Assembly (NCBI GenBank): GCA_964461435.1
Contig: CAYWUI010000001.1
Location: forward strand, 62,001-126,000
Reading direction: 5' to 3'
Source: G020354785 sp964461435
GTDB lineage: Bacteria; Bacteroidota; Bacteroidia; Bacteroidales; UBA10428
Length of the DNA: 64,000 nucleotides
Under the pieces are notes generated by a model, which saw only the letters and a list, made by a program, of their open reading frames with translations, was not told the origin of the DNA and did no database searches. Position 1 is the first letter of the stretch. Each line of letters begins with the position of its first letter. The position numbers and the translations under genes are program-made. Below, piece after piece: positions 1-9,412 of this stretch.

Positions 1-37
1 GGGCAACAAAATCAGGGTATTCGAATGAACCTTGCAT
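1..37 (-). CDS. Possible start of a further leftward gene (partial)
   Basis: An ATG on the minus strand at 35-37 opens a frame that runs off the window edge and encodes MQGSFEYPDFVA. It begins 15 bases beyond the GH9 stop codon, so it could be the next gene of the same leftward unit. Twelve residues are too few to assign a family. The call rests only on position and an open frame. Confidence 0.35.
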   Translation of the reverse strand, partial: MQGSFEYPDFVA

Positions 38-52
38 AATTAAATATTAATT

Positions 53-1882
53 TCAATCTGCACTGATAAACTTTGACAGTAATTTTATGTATGCGGCCTG
101 GTAATAGATTGCAGGTTCGCTAAGTTCCCATGAAGCCTCGGGGTAGCCATCATTGAAGTCCATGTAACATTTTTGCATGGGCTGTCTTGATATTTCCGTT
201 ACCGTGCCATCGTACCTGAAATTAGGCCCGCCGGGCATGAGTCCCGGTATAGGATTCCTATCCCATTCCGAGCCGTCTCTAAACCAGTCATGATAAATTT
301 CATCAGTGCATAAGTCAGCTCCATACCTGTACATATTACTTATATATACTATGCCTAAGGGATTAACACCGTGAAAATAGTGAAGGATCCCCAACGCCCG
401 GTTTAGGTATTTGTCCTTGTTATTACCATAAAGGTTATAGGTTATAAAGTCATAGTTTGCAGCTCCAAGGGCAGCACGCGGATTATTTGATCCCCAGTTA
501 TAAAGTGTCATGGGGATGTAAGCCATATAAAGGTCATCCCGGGGCCTGAACTGGAAAAGGTGCAGTCCGTATCCCTCCTTTTTGCGCTGCGCAAGGATAT
601 CATTCCTGGCATTTTCATCAGCATCTGCAAGGGTTGTGTAATAAAGCAGTGCATCCCCAACATGACTGAAATATAAATAGGAATAGATATCATAGAAAGG
701 GGAGGTTATATAAAACCTGTTTTTTACGATCTCGTTATAATTCTCTTCACCTGTAAGGGCAAATAGATATATGGCCGTAACAACTTCCATCTCATCCTGT
801 TTTTCAAGGCCGATATCAGCATCCCCCGATTTTATTTCCTGGCTGTCGCATGTATCTGAGCGCGAATTATTGTGGTACCAGTCCCACGCTCTGACAGAAC
901 GTTCTTTTAAACCGTTTGCGTATTCTTTTAATTCAGGAAAGTTTGAGAATACCAGTGCCGCGTGGGCAAACATTCCGGCAGTGGCAATTGTGGAAGATGA
1001 ACACTCGGGCCCATAATAGCGGGGGCGCTTATCGGCACTCGGCGGAGTTACCGTGTTATAATCTATATTTCCCAGCTTGATTAATACTCCACCGTCACCC
1101 TGCTGCATCTTTTTTATCCATTCCAGCTCGTATCTTACTTCATCAATAATATCCGGAATGCCGTTACCTGATTCGGGAATATTGAAATCGTCCGTAAAGA
1201 TACCGGGGTTCTGCCGGTAAGATGTCAGCAACATATGGACCGGACTTGCGGCAAAGGTTACATATTTATTATAGTCACCGGCATCCATCCATCCCCCTGA
1301 GAGATCCTTTGCAGTGGCCTTGTTACCCTTATCGTACAGATACAGGGCTTCCTTATCCTGTCCGTCCCCCATGAAGGCTGCCGCATCAGTCCACGGATCT
1401 TCGGCATAAGGTTTTTCTTTGGGAGAGTTAAGGCGCTGATAGTAAAACACGCGCATTACTGCATTTAAAATATCTTTATAAACATTTTTTGCTATCGCAA
1501 ACTTGTATGATCCCACTTCTTTCTGCTTATCATAAACATAATATTCACCTTCTTCGTTTACCTCGCTGAAATCAAACCACCATCCCTTATCACCTGCTGT
1601 AAAATCAACAGCCCCCCTGTTCCATTCTGTTAAGCTTCCCGAGTAAATAACTTCATCGTTATTCCATTTGCGAACTTCATAAACTGTGCCCGGGATAAAC
1701 TCATCATTAGCGTTAAACCCTATTTGCGGATTGACAATGACGGCAACCTTTTTATCATCTGTACGGTAACCGAACTGATCGACCATTATGTATTTTTGTA
1801 TACTATCCGGTTTTGCAAACAAGCCTGTAGCAATGATAAATAATACCGTGCAGGTAGCAGTAAGTTTTTTATGGTCAGTCAT
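53..1882 (-). CDS. Secreted glycoside hydrolase family 9 endoglucanase-like enzyme
   Basis: This is a 609-residue protein with an N-terminal signal peptide (about residues 1-24). An Ig-like cellulase N-terminal domain follows (about 28-130), then a GH9 (alpha/alpha)6 catalytic domain. The GH9 signature DAGD is at 200-203 and supplies the base aspartates. The motif FHGVNPLG carries the conserved histidine region, and the C-terminal WELSEPAIYYQAAY segment holds the expected acid glutamate. GH9 enzymes hydrolyse beta-1,4-glucans by inversion; the substrate could be cellulose, mixed-linkage glucan or xyloglucan. No carbohydrate-binding or T9SS sorting domain is seen, so the location is probably periplasmic or cell-surface. 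The start is well fixed by an AGGAGG five bases upstream. A GH31 alpha-xylosidase lies 3.8 kb away, which fits xyloglucan use. Confidence 0.93.
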   Translation of the reverse strand: MTDHKKLTATCTVLFIIATGLFAKPDSIQKYIMVDQFGYRTDDKKVAVIVNPQIGFNANDEFIPGTVYEVRKWNNDEVIYSGSLTEWNRGAVDFTAGDKGWWFDFSEVNEEGEYYVYDKQKEVGSYKFAIAKNVYKDILNAVMRVFYYQRLNSPKEKPYAEDPWTDAAAFMGDGQDKEALYLYDKGNKATAKDLSGGWMDAGDYNKYVTFAASPVHMLLTSYRQNPGIFTDDFNIPESGNGIPDIIDEVRYELEWIKKMQQGDGGVLIKLGNIDYNTVTPPSADKRPRYYGPECSSSTIATAGMFAHAALVFSNFPELKEYANGLKERSVRAWDWYHNNSRSDTCDSQEIKSGDADIGLEKQDEMEVVTAIYLFALTGEENYNEIVKNRFYITSPFYDIYSYLYFSHVGDALLYYTTLADADENARNDILAQRKKEGYGLHLFQFRPRDDLYMAYIPMTLYNWGSNNPRAALGAANYDFITYNLYGNNKDKYLNRALGILHYFHGVNPLGIVYISNMYRYGADLCTDEIYHDWFRDGSEWDRNPIPGLMPGGPNFRYDGTVTEISRQPMQKCYMDFNDGYPEASWELSEPAIYYQAAYIKLLSKFISAD

Positions 1883-1887
1883 GATAA

Positions 1888-1893
1888 CCTCCT
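1888..1893 (-). promoter_or_regulatory. Strong Shine-Dalgarno of the GH9 gene
   Basis: AGGAGG on the minus strand, five bases before the ATG at 1882. Such a perfect anti-16S match is unusual in Bacteroidota, where most genes here show none, and it supports the chosen start. Confidence 0.7.
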
Positions 1894-2015
1894 GTTTAAT
1901 ATTAAATAAATCAATTTATCATTTAAAGATAAAAATCATTATGAATATAATAATTCAGATATAAAAAAAAGCAGGTAAACCAGCATAAAAAATAATTCAA
2001 CACCCCTGAAAATAA

Positions 2016-2861
2016 TTACCGTAATGGTTTGACAGTATATCCTTCATTTATCAGTATATTAATAATACCTTCTTTACCAGGTAAATGTCCGGCCCCTACA
2101 GCAATAAATGTTGACTGTTCATTGATCATTCTTTGAATTCTCTCCGCCATCTTTATATTCCTGTCGGTTAATAGATTTTTCTTAATCATAACCATAGACT
2201 TATCTTTCTGCATCGTCTCCAGGAGATCGTCAAGCCGGGCAGACTTATATAACCTGATAATATTTTCAATATCCTCATGTGCCTGATCAATATTCCTGAA
2301 ATAGTCAATTACATATTCATAAGGTATGCTATCCATGATTTCCATTTGTTCTTCAATAGTTTCAATGCCTATGATTTTTTTATCAAGTTCTTTTCCTTTA
2401 CTGTAAAAAAATTCATCAACAGAGACATCAACATCGTTGGCAAACTGGTAATTCATTGCAAGAGATAATAAGATAATTGGTTTAAACCTGTCAAAGAGTG
2501 ATATATCAAGTCCGCTTATATCTTCAACGACTGTCTTAAGGAGCTGATATTCCTCATCTTTAAAAATGTCCTTAAGTGTCTGATCACCGGGAAGTGTCAT
2601 TTTCTGCGAAAGCAGTATTATGTTTTCAGTACTTAAGTCTGCTTCCAGGGCGAGGGCTTCACATTTTTCAAATGCTGCCATAACGGAATCATTGAACTCA
2701 AATACCCTTTTATCCTTAATATGAATAGTCCCGTATAGATAGGAGGCAGCCCCAAGATCATCGCCCGTTATTTTCCACAGTAGGGACTGGGCGTGAACTT
2801 CCGGTATGTAAATATTACAGGAAACAAGTAAAAACAGAACAATATATAGTTTTTTAAGCAT
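2016..2861 (-). CDS. TraB/GumN family protein
   Basis: This 281-residue exported protein has an N-terminal signal segment that contains LLVSC, so it may be a lipoprotein; a signal peptidase I site after VHAQ is the alternative. The mature part fits the TraB/GumN (PF01963) family: YLYGTIHI near the start gives the GxxH motif, LALEADLS the conserved glutamate, and VGAGHLPGKEGI near the C-terminus the second GxxH. Related Tiki proteins are metal-dependent proteases, but the bacterial members are not well characterised. The gene is alone, divergent from the aldo/keto reductase, and separated from GH9 by 133 bases. Confidence 0.88.
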   Translation of the reverse strand: MLKKLYIVLFLLVSCNIYIPEVHAQSLLWKITGDDLGAASYLYGTIHIKDKRVFEFNDSVMAAFEKCEALALEADLSTENIILLSQKMTLPGDQTLKDIFKDEEYQLLKTVVEDISGLDISLFDRFKPIILLSLAMNYQFANDVDVSVDEFFYSKGKELDKKIIGIETIEEQMEIMDSIPYEYVIDYFRNIDQAHEDIENIIRLYKSARLDDLLETMQKDKSMVMIKKNLLTDRNIKMAERIQRMINEQSTFIAVGAGHLPGKEGIINILINEGYTVKPLR

Positions 2862-2880
2862 TGTTATCCTGCTAATTAAC

Positions 2881-2905
2881 TTTGTTAAGTTTTTATATTA
2901 ACAAA
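2881..2905. repeat. 8-bp inverted repeat in a divergent intergenic region
   Basis: TTTGTTAA at 2881-2888 and TTAACAAA at 2898-2905 are perfect inverted arms around a 9-bp AT-rich centre, 20 bp before the TraB/GumN start. It could be an operator or a chance palindrome in AT-rich DNA. The rest of the 269-base gap (2862-3130) shows no gene. Confidence 0.3.
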
Positions 2906-3130
2906 TATGGTAATATTAGTTAAAAGAATCGTAATTATTAATTGACTTATATTTCTGAAGGTTGATTTCTTTTTACATATAATAATTTATTTTTGTATTA
3001 TTACCGGTAAGTTATGTATTAAAATGGAGACCTTCAGGTATGAGAGCTGCAATTCTCCTGTTAAAGGATTAACAAGGTGATTTTTTTACAGGAATAAAAG
3101 TCAATAGAAATAAACTTAATAAGCATAATT

Positions 3131-4369
3131 ATGAAAAAAAAGAATAAATACAACAGGCGCGGATTTTTATCAAAGGTAACTGCAGGAGCTGCATCGGCCG
3201 GACTATTAAGTGTGGCGGGCAGCACATTTTCAGCATTCGGTCGGGAAGAACCGGCCTTAGTCAATGATAATAAGTTCGTTTACCGTACACTTGGCAAAAC
3301 AGGGATACAACTACCTGTGATAAGCATGGGAGTTATGAATACAGGTAATCCAAACCTTATAAGGGCAGCACTGGATGCAGGCATAGTTCATATTGATACG
3401 GCTCATGGTTATCTTAAAGGTAAAAGTGAGGTTATACTCGGAGATATATTAAAGGAAAGGCCAAGGGATTCTTTCTTTATTTCAACAAAGATACAGCCTG
3501 AATGGGACAGATCCGAAGGCTGGAATATTAGGAAAGTATCTTCGGAGTCAACGAAGGAGCTGTACCTTGAGAAGCTTAATACGAGTTTAGAGCGGCTGCA
3601 ACTGGATTATGTGGATATATTGTATCTTCATGCTGCAAATACCAGGGAAACCGTCCTTAACGAAAGACTCATCGACGCGCTGACAACAGCAAAGAAGCAG
3701 GGTAAAATAAGATTTATAGGAATGTCATTCCATGAAAATTTTCCCGAACTTATACGGGCAGCCATTGACAGTAAGGTTTATGAAGTTATTCTTACTGTCT
3801 ATAACATTCAGATGTATGGATGGCAGGAGATGGACCAGGCACTTGCTGAAGCTGCGGATGCAGGGCTCGGCATAGTAGCTATGAAAACGCAGGCCGGAGG
3901 TTACTGGGACAAGGAGAGGCAGCACCCTATAAATATGAAGGCTGCATTAAAATGGTCCCTTCAGAATGAGAATATATGCACTGCCATTCCCGGCATGACA
4001 ACATTTGATCAGCTTAGCGAGGATATGTCAGTAATGGAAGATCTTAATCTTACACCGGAAGAAATAAAAGATCTTCAAAAGGGACAGGAACTGGGATTGA
4101 CGGGCATGTTCTGCCCCCAGTGCGGAAAATGTGTTGCAAAGTGCCGTAAAGGGCTGGATATACCTACTCTTATGAGATCATATATGTACGCCTACGGCCA
4201 CAGGAACCTGGCAGTTGCAAGGGAAACAATAAATCAGGTAAATTTGAATGAAGCACCCTGCATTGATTGCCATAACTGCACTGTGGATTGCACAATGGGA
4301 TTTGATATAAAGGACAGAGTATCTGATATTGCAAGGTTAAAGTACGTACCTGAAGAGTTCCTTGTCTGA
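3131..4369 (+). CDS. Tat-exported aldo/keto reductase with two C-terminal [4Fe-4S] motifs
   Basis: This 412-residue protein starts with a twin-arginine signal (NRRGFLSK, residues 8-15, then a hydrophobic stretch), so it is probably exported folded. Residues about 50-330 form an aldo/keto reductase barrel. The catalytic Asp and Tyr appear in HIDTAHGYLKGKSE, the Lys in FFISTK and the His in DILYLHAAN. The C-terminal 80 residues carry two ferredoxin-like CxxCxxCxxxC motifs (CPQCGKCVAKC and CIDCHNCTVDC). Related Fe-S aldo/keto reductases are common in Bacteroidota and anaerobes, but their substrates are mostly unknown. It precedes the SMP-30 and GH31 genes on the same strand with a 30-base gap to the first. 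That context suggests oxidation or reduction of a sugar or sugar acid in the periplasm. Confidence 0.9.
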   Translation: MKKKNKYNRRGFLSKVTAGAASAGLLSVAGSTFSAFGREEPALVNDNKFVYRTLGKTGIQLPVISMGVMNTGNPNLIRAALDAGIVHIDTAHGYLKGKSEVILGDILKERPRDSFFISTKIQPEWDRSEGWNIRKVSSESTKELYLEKLNTSLERLQLDYVDILYLHAANTRETVLNERLIDALTTAKKQGKIRFIGMSFHENFPELIRAAIDSKVYEVILTVYNIQMYGWQEMDQALAEAADAGLGIVAMKTQAGGYWDKERQHPINMKAALKWSLQNENICTAIPGMTTFDQLSEDMSVMEDLNLTPEEIKDLQKGQELGLTGMFCPQCGKCVAKCRKGLDIPTLMRSYMYAYGHRNLAVARETINQVNLNEAPCIDCHNCTVDCTMGFDIKDRVSDIARLKYVPEEFLV

Positions 4370-4399
4370 AATAATATATAAACCGCTAAATACAGAATT

Positions 4400-5605
4400 A
4401 TGAAAACATCAGAAAATATAACGGGGAAAAAATATAGATATTTTGTAACCGGACTTGTCTGTCTTTTAAGTGCCCTTACCTTATATTCACAATCACCTGT
4501 ACCCCAGGATGCGGAGCTGGAAAAAATTGCAGAAGGATTTCAGTTTGTCGAGGGACCTGTCTGGATTGATGGTGTGGGATTACTTTTTAGTGATATACCT
4601 GCAAACACAGTATATAAATGGACAGCTGATGGAGGAGCTGTTTCGTATCTAAGCCCCTCGGGAAATTCGAACGGACTGGCACTGGATATTCAGGGCCGTT
4701 TGCTTCTGGCACAGCACGGTAACCGCCGTATTGCTCGAATAGAAGAGAACGGCACTGAAACAGCCCTTGCTACGCATTATAATGGAAAGCGCCTTAACAG
4801 TCCGAATGATATTGCTGTAAAATCAGATGGTTCCATATTTTTTACCGATCCTGCATATGGAATATCAGCCGGACAGGAAGAGCTGGATTTTTCAGGAATT
4901 TACAGGATAAGTCCTTCGGGAGTTTTGCAATTGCTGGATAGTACCATTGGATGGCCAAACGGCATAGCTTTTTCACCTGACGAGACAAAGCTGTATGTTG
5001 GAGATTCAGAGGCACGTATAATTTATGTATACGACGTGACAGACGATACCCTTATTGCTAACAGGCAGCAGTTTGCTTTTATGAACGCCTCCGGTAGTAC
5101 TGACGGCATGAAGACGGATGAAGACGGACATTTGTTTTCCACCGGCCCCTTTGGGGTGTGGGTGTATGCTCCGGATGGTACTGTGCTTGATACTATAGAG
5201 GTACCCGGACAAACAACAAACTGTAACTGGGGCGACGATGACAGGGAGACCCTTTATATCACCTCAGGAACAGCAGTATATCGAATACGTATTGGGGAGC
5301 CTAATATATCATCTGTTGATAACAGACAGGATACCTATAGATCACAAGGTAAGTTTTACTTTTATCCCAATCCCTTCCACAGTGAAACAACAATTTTCTA
5401 TACAATACCCTGTGACAATTACATATCACTAAAGGTTTATGATGTTTTAGGCAACGAGCTCGAAACCCTGGTTGACGAGAAAATGGGGGCAGGAAAACAT
5501 AAGGTAATTTTTGATGCCGCTATTCTCACAAGCGGTGTTTATTTTTGCAGGCTCCAGGCAGGGAATGATTTCATCGAATCACAAAGAATACTTTTTCTCA
5601 GGTAG
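4400..5605 (+). CDS. SMP-30/gluconolactonase-like protein with T9SS type A sorting domain
   Basis: A signal peptide (about residues 1-31) is followed by a six-bladed SMP-30/gluconolactonase/LRE-like propeller (about 40-300). Typical metal-site segments are seen: EGPVW, SPNDIAVKSDGSIFFTDPAYG and WPNGIAFSPDETKLYVGDSE. The last 85 residues (FYFYPNPFHSETTIFY to ESQRILFLR) are a T9SS type A C-terminal sorting domain, so it should be secreted or anchored at the surface. The family opens sugar lactones; the aldo/keto reductase just upstream could make or consume such lactones, but that is inference. The fusion to a sorting domain is notable, since most family members are cytoplasmic or periplasmic. 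Confidence 0.9.
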   Translation: MKTSENITGKKYRYFVTGLVCLLSALTLYSQSPVPQDAELEKIAEGFQFVEGPVWIDGVGLLFSDIPANTVYKWTADGGAVSYLSPSGNSNGLALDIQGRLLLAQHGNRRIARIEENGTETALATHYNGKRLNSPNDIAVKSDGSIFFTDPAYGISAGQEELDFSGIYRISPSGVLQLLDSTIGWPNGIAFSPDETKLYVGDSEARIIYVYDVTDDTLIANRQQFAFMNASGSTDGMKTDEDGHLFSTGPFGVWVYAPDGTVLDTIEVPGQTTNCNWGDDDRETLYITSGTAVYRIRIGEPNISSVDNRQDTYRSQGKFYFYPNPFHSETTIFYTIPCDNYISLKVYDVLGNELETLVDEKMGAGKHKVIFDAAILTSGVYFCRLQAGNDFIESQRILFLR

Positions 5606-5705
5606 GAAGGTTATTTCTGTTTATAACAAAATCCATTCCTAATTGGAATCATTTTATATACCCGCTGTCGGCAATAATTGTTTATTTTTAGCCAAAATAA
5701 TAATT

Positions 5706-8519
5706 ATGAAAACACGCTCCATTTTATTTGTTATATTAACGCTATTGTTCATATCCTACCGATGTTCCACAGATCATAAAGGGATTAAGCATATTAAAAA
5801 TGGGATTGAGCTTGAAACAAAAGGATTGAACCTGAATGTCCGGTTTTATTCTGACAACATTGTACGTGTAGTTAAATGGCTGCCGGACGGTTCACCTCAA
5901 AAGCTGAGCCTGTCTGTGATTCTGGACAGCCTGCCTGAATTGGATATCAGTACGCAGGAAAAGTCAGGGTATATAAAGGTCAGCAGCAGCAGACTCATAT
6001 TACGCATAGCAAAGAATGACGGCAGAATAGAGTTTTTTGATAAGAATAATGAAATTATCCTTAATGAATATGGTAAGCCTGCATTCACACCGGTTGAATA
6101 TAATGGTGATAAATCCTTTAATGTTCAGCAGAAATTCAGGTTAACCCCTGATGAAGGCATATACGGACTTGGGCAGCATCAGGACGGGTACATGAACTAC
6201 AGGGGGCATACGGTAAACCTGGTACAGACCAATACGGATGCGGTAAATCCGTTCATAATATCGACAAGAAAGTATGGGATATTATGGGACAATTATTCAA
6301 AGACGGTTTTTGAGGATGGTACCGAAACTTCACTATGGTCGGACATGGGGGATAATATTGACTATTATTTTATTTACGGGAATACCATGGATGATGTTAT
6401 AGCGGGTTACAGGAACCTCACCGGGCAGGTACCGATGTATGGCAAATGGGCATACGGATACTGGCAAAGCAAAGAGCACTATAAAGATCGTGATGAATTA
6501 CTCGGTGTTGCCCAGGAATACCGCCGGCGCAAGATACCCGCTGACAACATCATTCAGGACTGGTACTACTGGGAGGGGAATGAAAACTTCAGCCAGATGT
6601 TTTTAGATCCTAAGAGATACCCTGAACCGGCAGAGATGATCCGCAAGATTCATGATCTTAATTTTCATATTATGATCTCCATATGGCCGGGCCTTGGTCC
6701 GAATACCCTTATTTATAAAGATATGGAGAAGAGAGGTTATCTTTTTAACACACCAGGGTGGGCAGGTTTTAAATATTTTGATGCATTTATTCCTGAGGCT
6801 AACGACCTTTACTGGGAGTATGTAAAAAAAGGACTGTATTCAACGGGTATCGATGCCTGGTGGATCGATTCCACGGAGCCTGATATTGTAAACGCCACAA
6901 CGAAAGAAGCCGAGGAATATGAGATGAAAAAGATAGGAAGAAACCACCTGGGCTCCTGGGCCAGGTATTTAAATGCTTATTCACTTGTTATGATGGACAA
7001 TCTTTATAAGAACCAGCGTAAGGAAACTGATGAGAAGCGTGTCTACATGCTTACACGTTCGGCTTTTGCGGGACAGCAGCGTTCGGCAGCCACTACCTGG
7101 TCTGGTGATATAGGTGCCAGCTGGGATATTTACAGGAAACAAATAACTGCAGGCATTAATTTCTGCATGTCAGGTATACCATACTGGACATTTGATATCG
7201 GTGGTTTTGTTCTTGGCGCCTATGGCGGGGTATTCTCAAACGGGGGCAAGGATCCTGCTTACCAGGAGCTTTATACACGTATGTTTCAGTTTGGCTCATT
7301 TTGTCCTGTATTCAGGGCTCATGGTTCAGAAACACCCCGTGAAATATGGGAATTTGGTGAGTTTTCAGAGTCCATGCTGAAATTTGACAACTTGCGTTAC
7401 CGCCTGCTCCCCTATATCTATTCACTTGCCTGGCAGGTTACCAGTGATGGGTATACTATTATGCGCGGACTGCCAATGGATTTCGGAGAAGATACGGAAG
7501 TGCGTTCCGTGGATGACCAGTTTATGTTCGGACCATCAATTATGGTATGTCCTGTTACTGAATATATGATCTACAGGCCACCGGAGAACAGCATACTTGT
7601 CAGCCCCGGGTATTTCAGGACCAAAGACGGCAAACAGGGATTGCTTGCAAGGTATTACAAAGATCCGGAATACAAAACAATGTCCTACGAGGAGGTTGTT
7701 CCTAATATTGACTATCTGTGGTATACGGGGCGCCCGGACTATGTTACCGATTCCTGCTATTCGATACGGTGGGAAGGCAAGCTCATCCCGACACTTTCAG
7801 GCAAGTACCAGTTTCATGTCAAATGTTATGATGCAAAGCGTATAATTCTTGACGGCAAGGAGCTTCCCTATATTTATACAAGTGTTGAGCAGTATACTGA
7901 TTTTGTGGAACTCGAAGCAGGCAAAGAATATAATTTTATCATGGAGACAGAGAACAGGTCAACCGGGGCATCAAAAATAATGCTCTACTGGAAAACTCCT
8001 GACATCTTTAAAAAAGAAGCAACTGTTGAGAAAAGAAAAAGAACCAGGGAGGTCTACCTGCCGGCCCAGCATCAGTGGACGGACTTCTGGACGGGCAGGA
8101 CTGTGGCAGGAGGCAAGACCATTACAGCAGATGCTCCGATTGATAAGATACCTTTACTGATTAAAGCAGGATCAATTATTCCATTGGGCCCGTTTATTCA
8201 ATATTCAACTGAAAAATCCGCCGATACTATTGAATTGCGAATCTATCCCGGTGCTGATGCCGACTTTACATTATATGAAGATGAGAACGATAATTATAAT
8301 TATGAGAAAGGCATCTATTCGACTGTTGATTTTCACTGGGATGATACGAAACGCCAGCTTACTCTGGGTGAACGCAAAGGTGCATTCCCGGGAATGCCTG
8401 AAATTCAACAATTTAAATTAGTGCTGGTTAAAGACAACCATGGAACAGGTACCGGGATTACATCAAAACCTGATAAAACAATCTCTTACCAGGGGAAAAG
8501 TCAGGTTATCCGCTTCTGA
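5706..8519 (+). CDS. GH31 alpha-xylosidase-like lipoprotein with PA14 insert
   Basis: This protein has 937 residues from the ATG at 5706. An upstream in-frame ATG at 5643 would add 21 residues before a clear signal peptide, so 5706 is preferred. The signal ends with a possible lipobox cysteine (SYRC). The GH31 barrel has the nucleophile Asp388 in WWIDSTEPD and the acid/base Asp468 in WSGDIGASWD. A PA14 domain (about residues 640-765) sits between the barrel and the C-terminal beta domains. This arrangement is that of alpha-xylosidases acting on xyloglucan oligosaccharides, such as Cellvibrio Xyl31A and Bacteroides ovatus BoGH31A. The gene is 100 bases after the SMP-30 gene and may share its transcript. 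No SusC/SusD genes are visible. Confidence 0.92.
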   Translation: MKTRSILFVILTLLFISYRCSTDHKGIKHIKNGIELETKGLNLNVRFYSDNIVRVVKWLPDGSPQKLSLSVILDSLPELDISTQEKSGYIKVSSSRLILRIAKNDGRIEFFDKNNEIILNEYGKPAFTPVEYNGDKSFNVQQKFRLTPDEGIYGLGQHQDGYMNYRGHTVNLVQTNTDAVNPFIISTRKYGILWDNYSKTVFEDGTETSLWSDMGDNIDYYFIYGNTMDDVIAGYRNLTGQVPMYGKWAYGYWQSKEHYKDRDELLGVAQEYRRRKIPADNIIQDWYYWEGNENFSQMFLDPKRYPEPAEMIRKIHDLNFHIMISIWPGLGPNTLIYKDMEKRGYLFNTPGWAGFKYFDAFIPEANDLYWEYVKKGLYSTGIDAWWIDSTEPDIVNATTKEAEEYEMKKIGRNHLGSWARYLNAYSLVMMDNLYKNQRKETDEKRVYMLTRSAFAGQQRSAATTWSGDIGASWDIYRKQITAGINFCMSGIPYWTFDIGGFVLGAYGGVFSNGGKDPAYQELYTRMFQFGSFCPVFRAHGSETPREIWEFGEFSESMLKFDNLRYRLLPYIYSLAWQVTSDGYTIMRGLPMDFGEDTEVRSVDDQFMFGPSIMVCPVTEYMIYRPPENSILVSPGYFRTKDGKQGLLARYYKDPEYKTMSYEEVVPNIDYLWYTGRPDYVTDSCYSIRWEGKLIPTLSGKYQFHVKCYDAKRIILDGKELPYIYTSVEQYTDFVELEAGKEYNFIMETENRSTGASKIMLYWKTPDIFKKEATVEKRKRTREVYLPAQHQWTDFWTGRTVAGGKTITADAPIDKIPLLIKAGSIIPLGPFIQYSTEKSADTIELRIYPGADADFTLYEDENDNYNYEKGIYSTVDFHWDDTKRQLTLGERKGAFPGMPEIQQFKLVLVKDNHGTGTGITSKPDKTISYQGKSQVIRF

Positions 8520-8615
8520 CAATAGAAAGTCAGGTTTATAGTAATACCTCCAGCAGTGCAATAAAGCTTCTGCAGGGAATAACATATATTGTACAGTGCA
8601 TTTAATATTTCCAAA

Positions 8616-9404
8616 TTATTTGCAGGCCGTGGCCCTGTTCCAGTAAAAATAGGTGCTGGCATCTTCAAGGGTAATAAAATCTCTTAATTCATTAATTGCT
8701 TCACTTATTTCTTCTTCGGTTAAAAGATTATGATCGATCAGCTTTTTTCGGGCTCCTTCAATATTACCGATAAGATTCCCGATCCACGGGCTGAAAGTCT
8801 TAAGGTCATAATAATGAAATTCAGGGGCAGGGGATAATTTGATCTTTTTAAAGCTACTTTTTTTTAATAATGAATAGAGTTTTTTACCTATAAGGGCATC
8901 GCCTCCAAGTTCATACTGAAGGAGGGCAAATTTCTGCCATGCTTTTTTAAAATGGGGACATTCGGGATATATTTCAATTGCCAGGATGTTATTTTCCTGG
9001 ACAAACAGCCTGCCTCCGTTTATCAATACGCGCCATACCTCATTAAGCACCTTAAGAGGATTAGCCACATGTTCAAGTATATAGCGGCAATATACAACAT
9101 CAAAGGAATTATTTTTAAAGGGCATATTATGGGCATCACCTTTTATAAAGTCAAGGTTTGGCAAACCGGAGGGACACTTTTTCAGCTGGTCTGCCGATTT
9201 TTCGAGTCCTGTTACCTGTCCATTCGGTATTTTCAGCGCTGCTTCCTTTGCCAGCAGTCCGAGTCCGCTCCCAATCTCAAGAACCTTGTCCGTTGTCCGC
9301 AGTTTGAGAAAGCTGACAAACGATTTGTTAGTCATACTGTTGAGAGTAGCAAGACGCTCCTGTTCATCACCTTCTGTCCCGTGTATATAAATATTTTTAC
9401 CCAT
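8616..9404 (-). CDS. Class I SAM-dependent methyltransferase
   Basis: This 262-residue cytoplasmic protein has a Methyltransf_11-type Rossmann fold. Motif I is VLEIGSGLGLLAKEA (about residues 39-53), the acidic loop is TGLEKS, and DFIKGDAHNMPF and VVYCRYILEHV are the later motifs. The substrate cannot be read from the sequence; the family includes quinone, lipid and small-molecule methyltransferases. It is the last gene of a leftward group, 8 bases after the MutS-like gene. A 96-base gap separates it from the convergent GH31 gene, with no clear terminator. Confidence 0.88.
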   Translation of the reverse strand: MGKNIYIHGTEGDEQERLATLNSMTNKSFVSFLKLRTTDKVLEIGSGLGLLAKEAALKIPNGQVTGLEKSADQLKKCPSGLPNLDFIKGDAHNMPFKNNSFDVVYCRYILEHVANPLKVLNEVWRVLINGGRLFVQENNILAIEIYPECPHFKKAWQKFALLQYELGGDALIGKKLYSLLKKSSFKKIKLSPAPEFHYYDLKTFSPWIGNLIGNIEGARKKLIDHNLLTEEEISEAINELRDFITLEDASTYFYWNRATACK

Positions 9405-9412
9405 TTTAAAGA

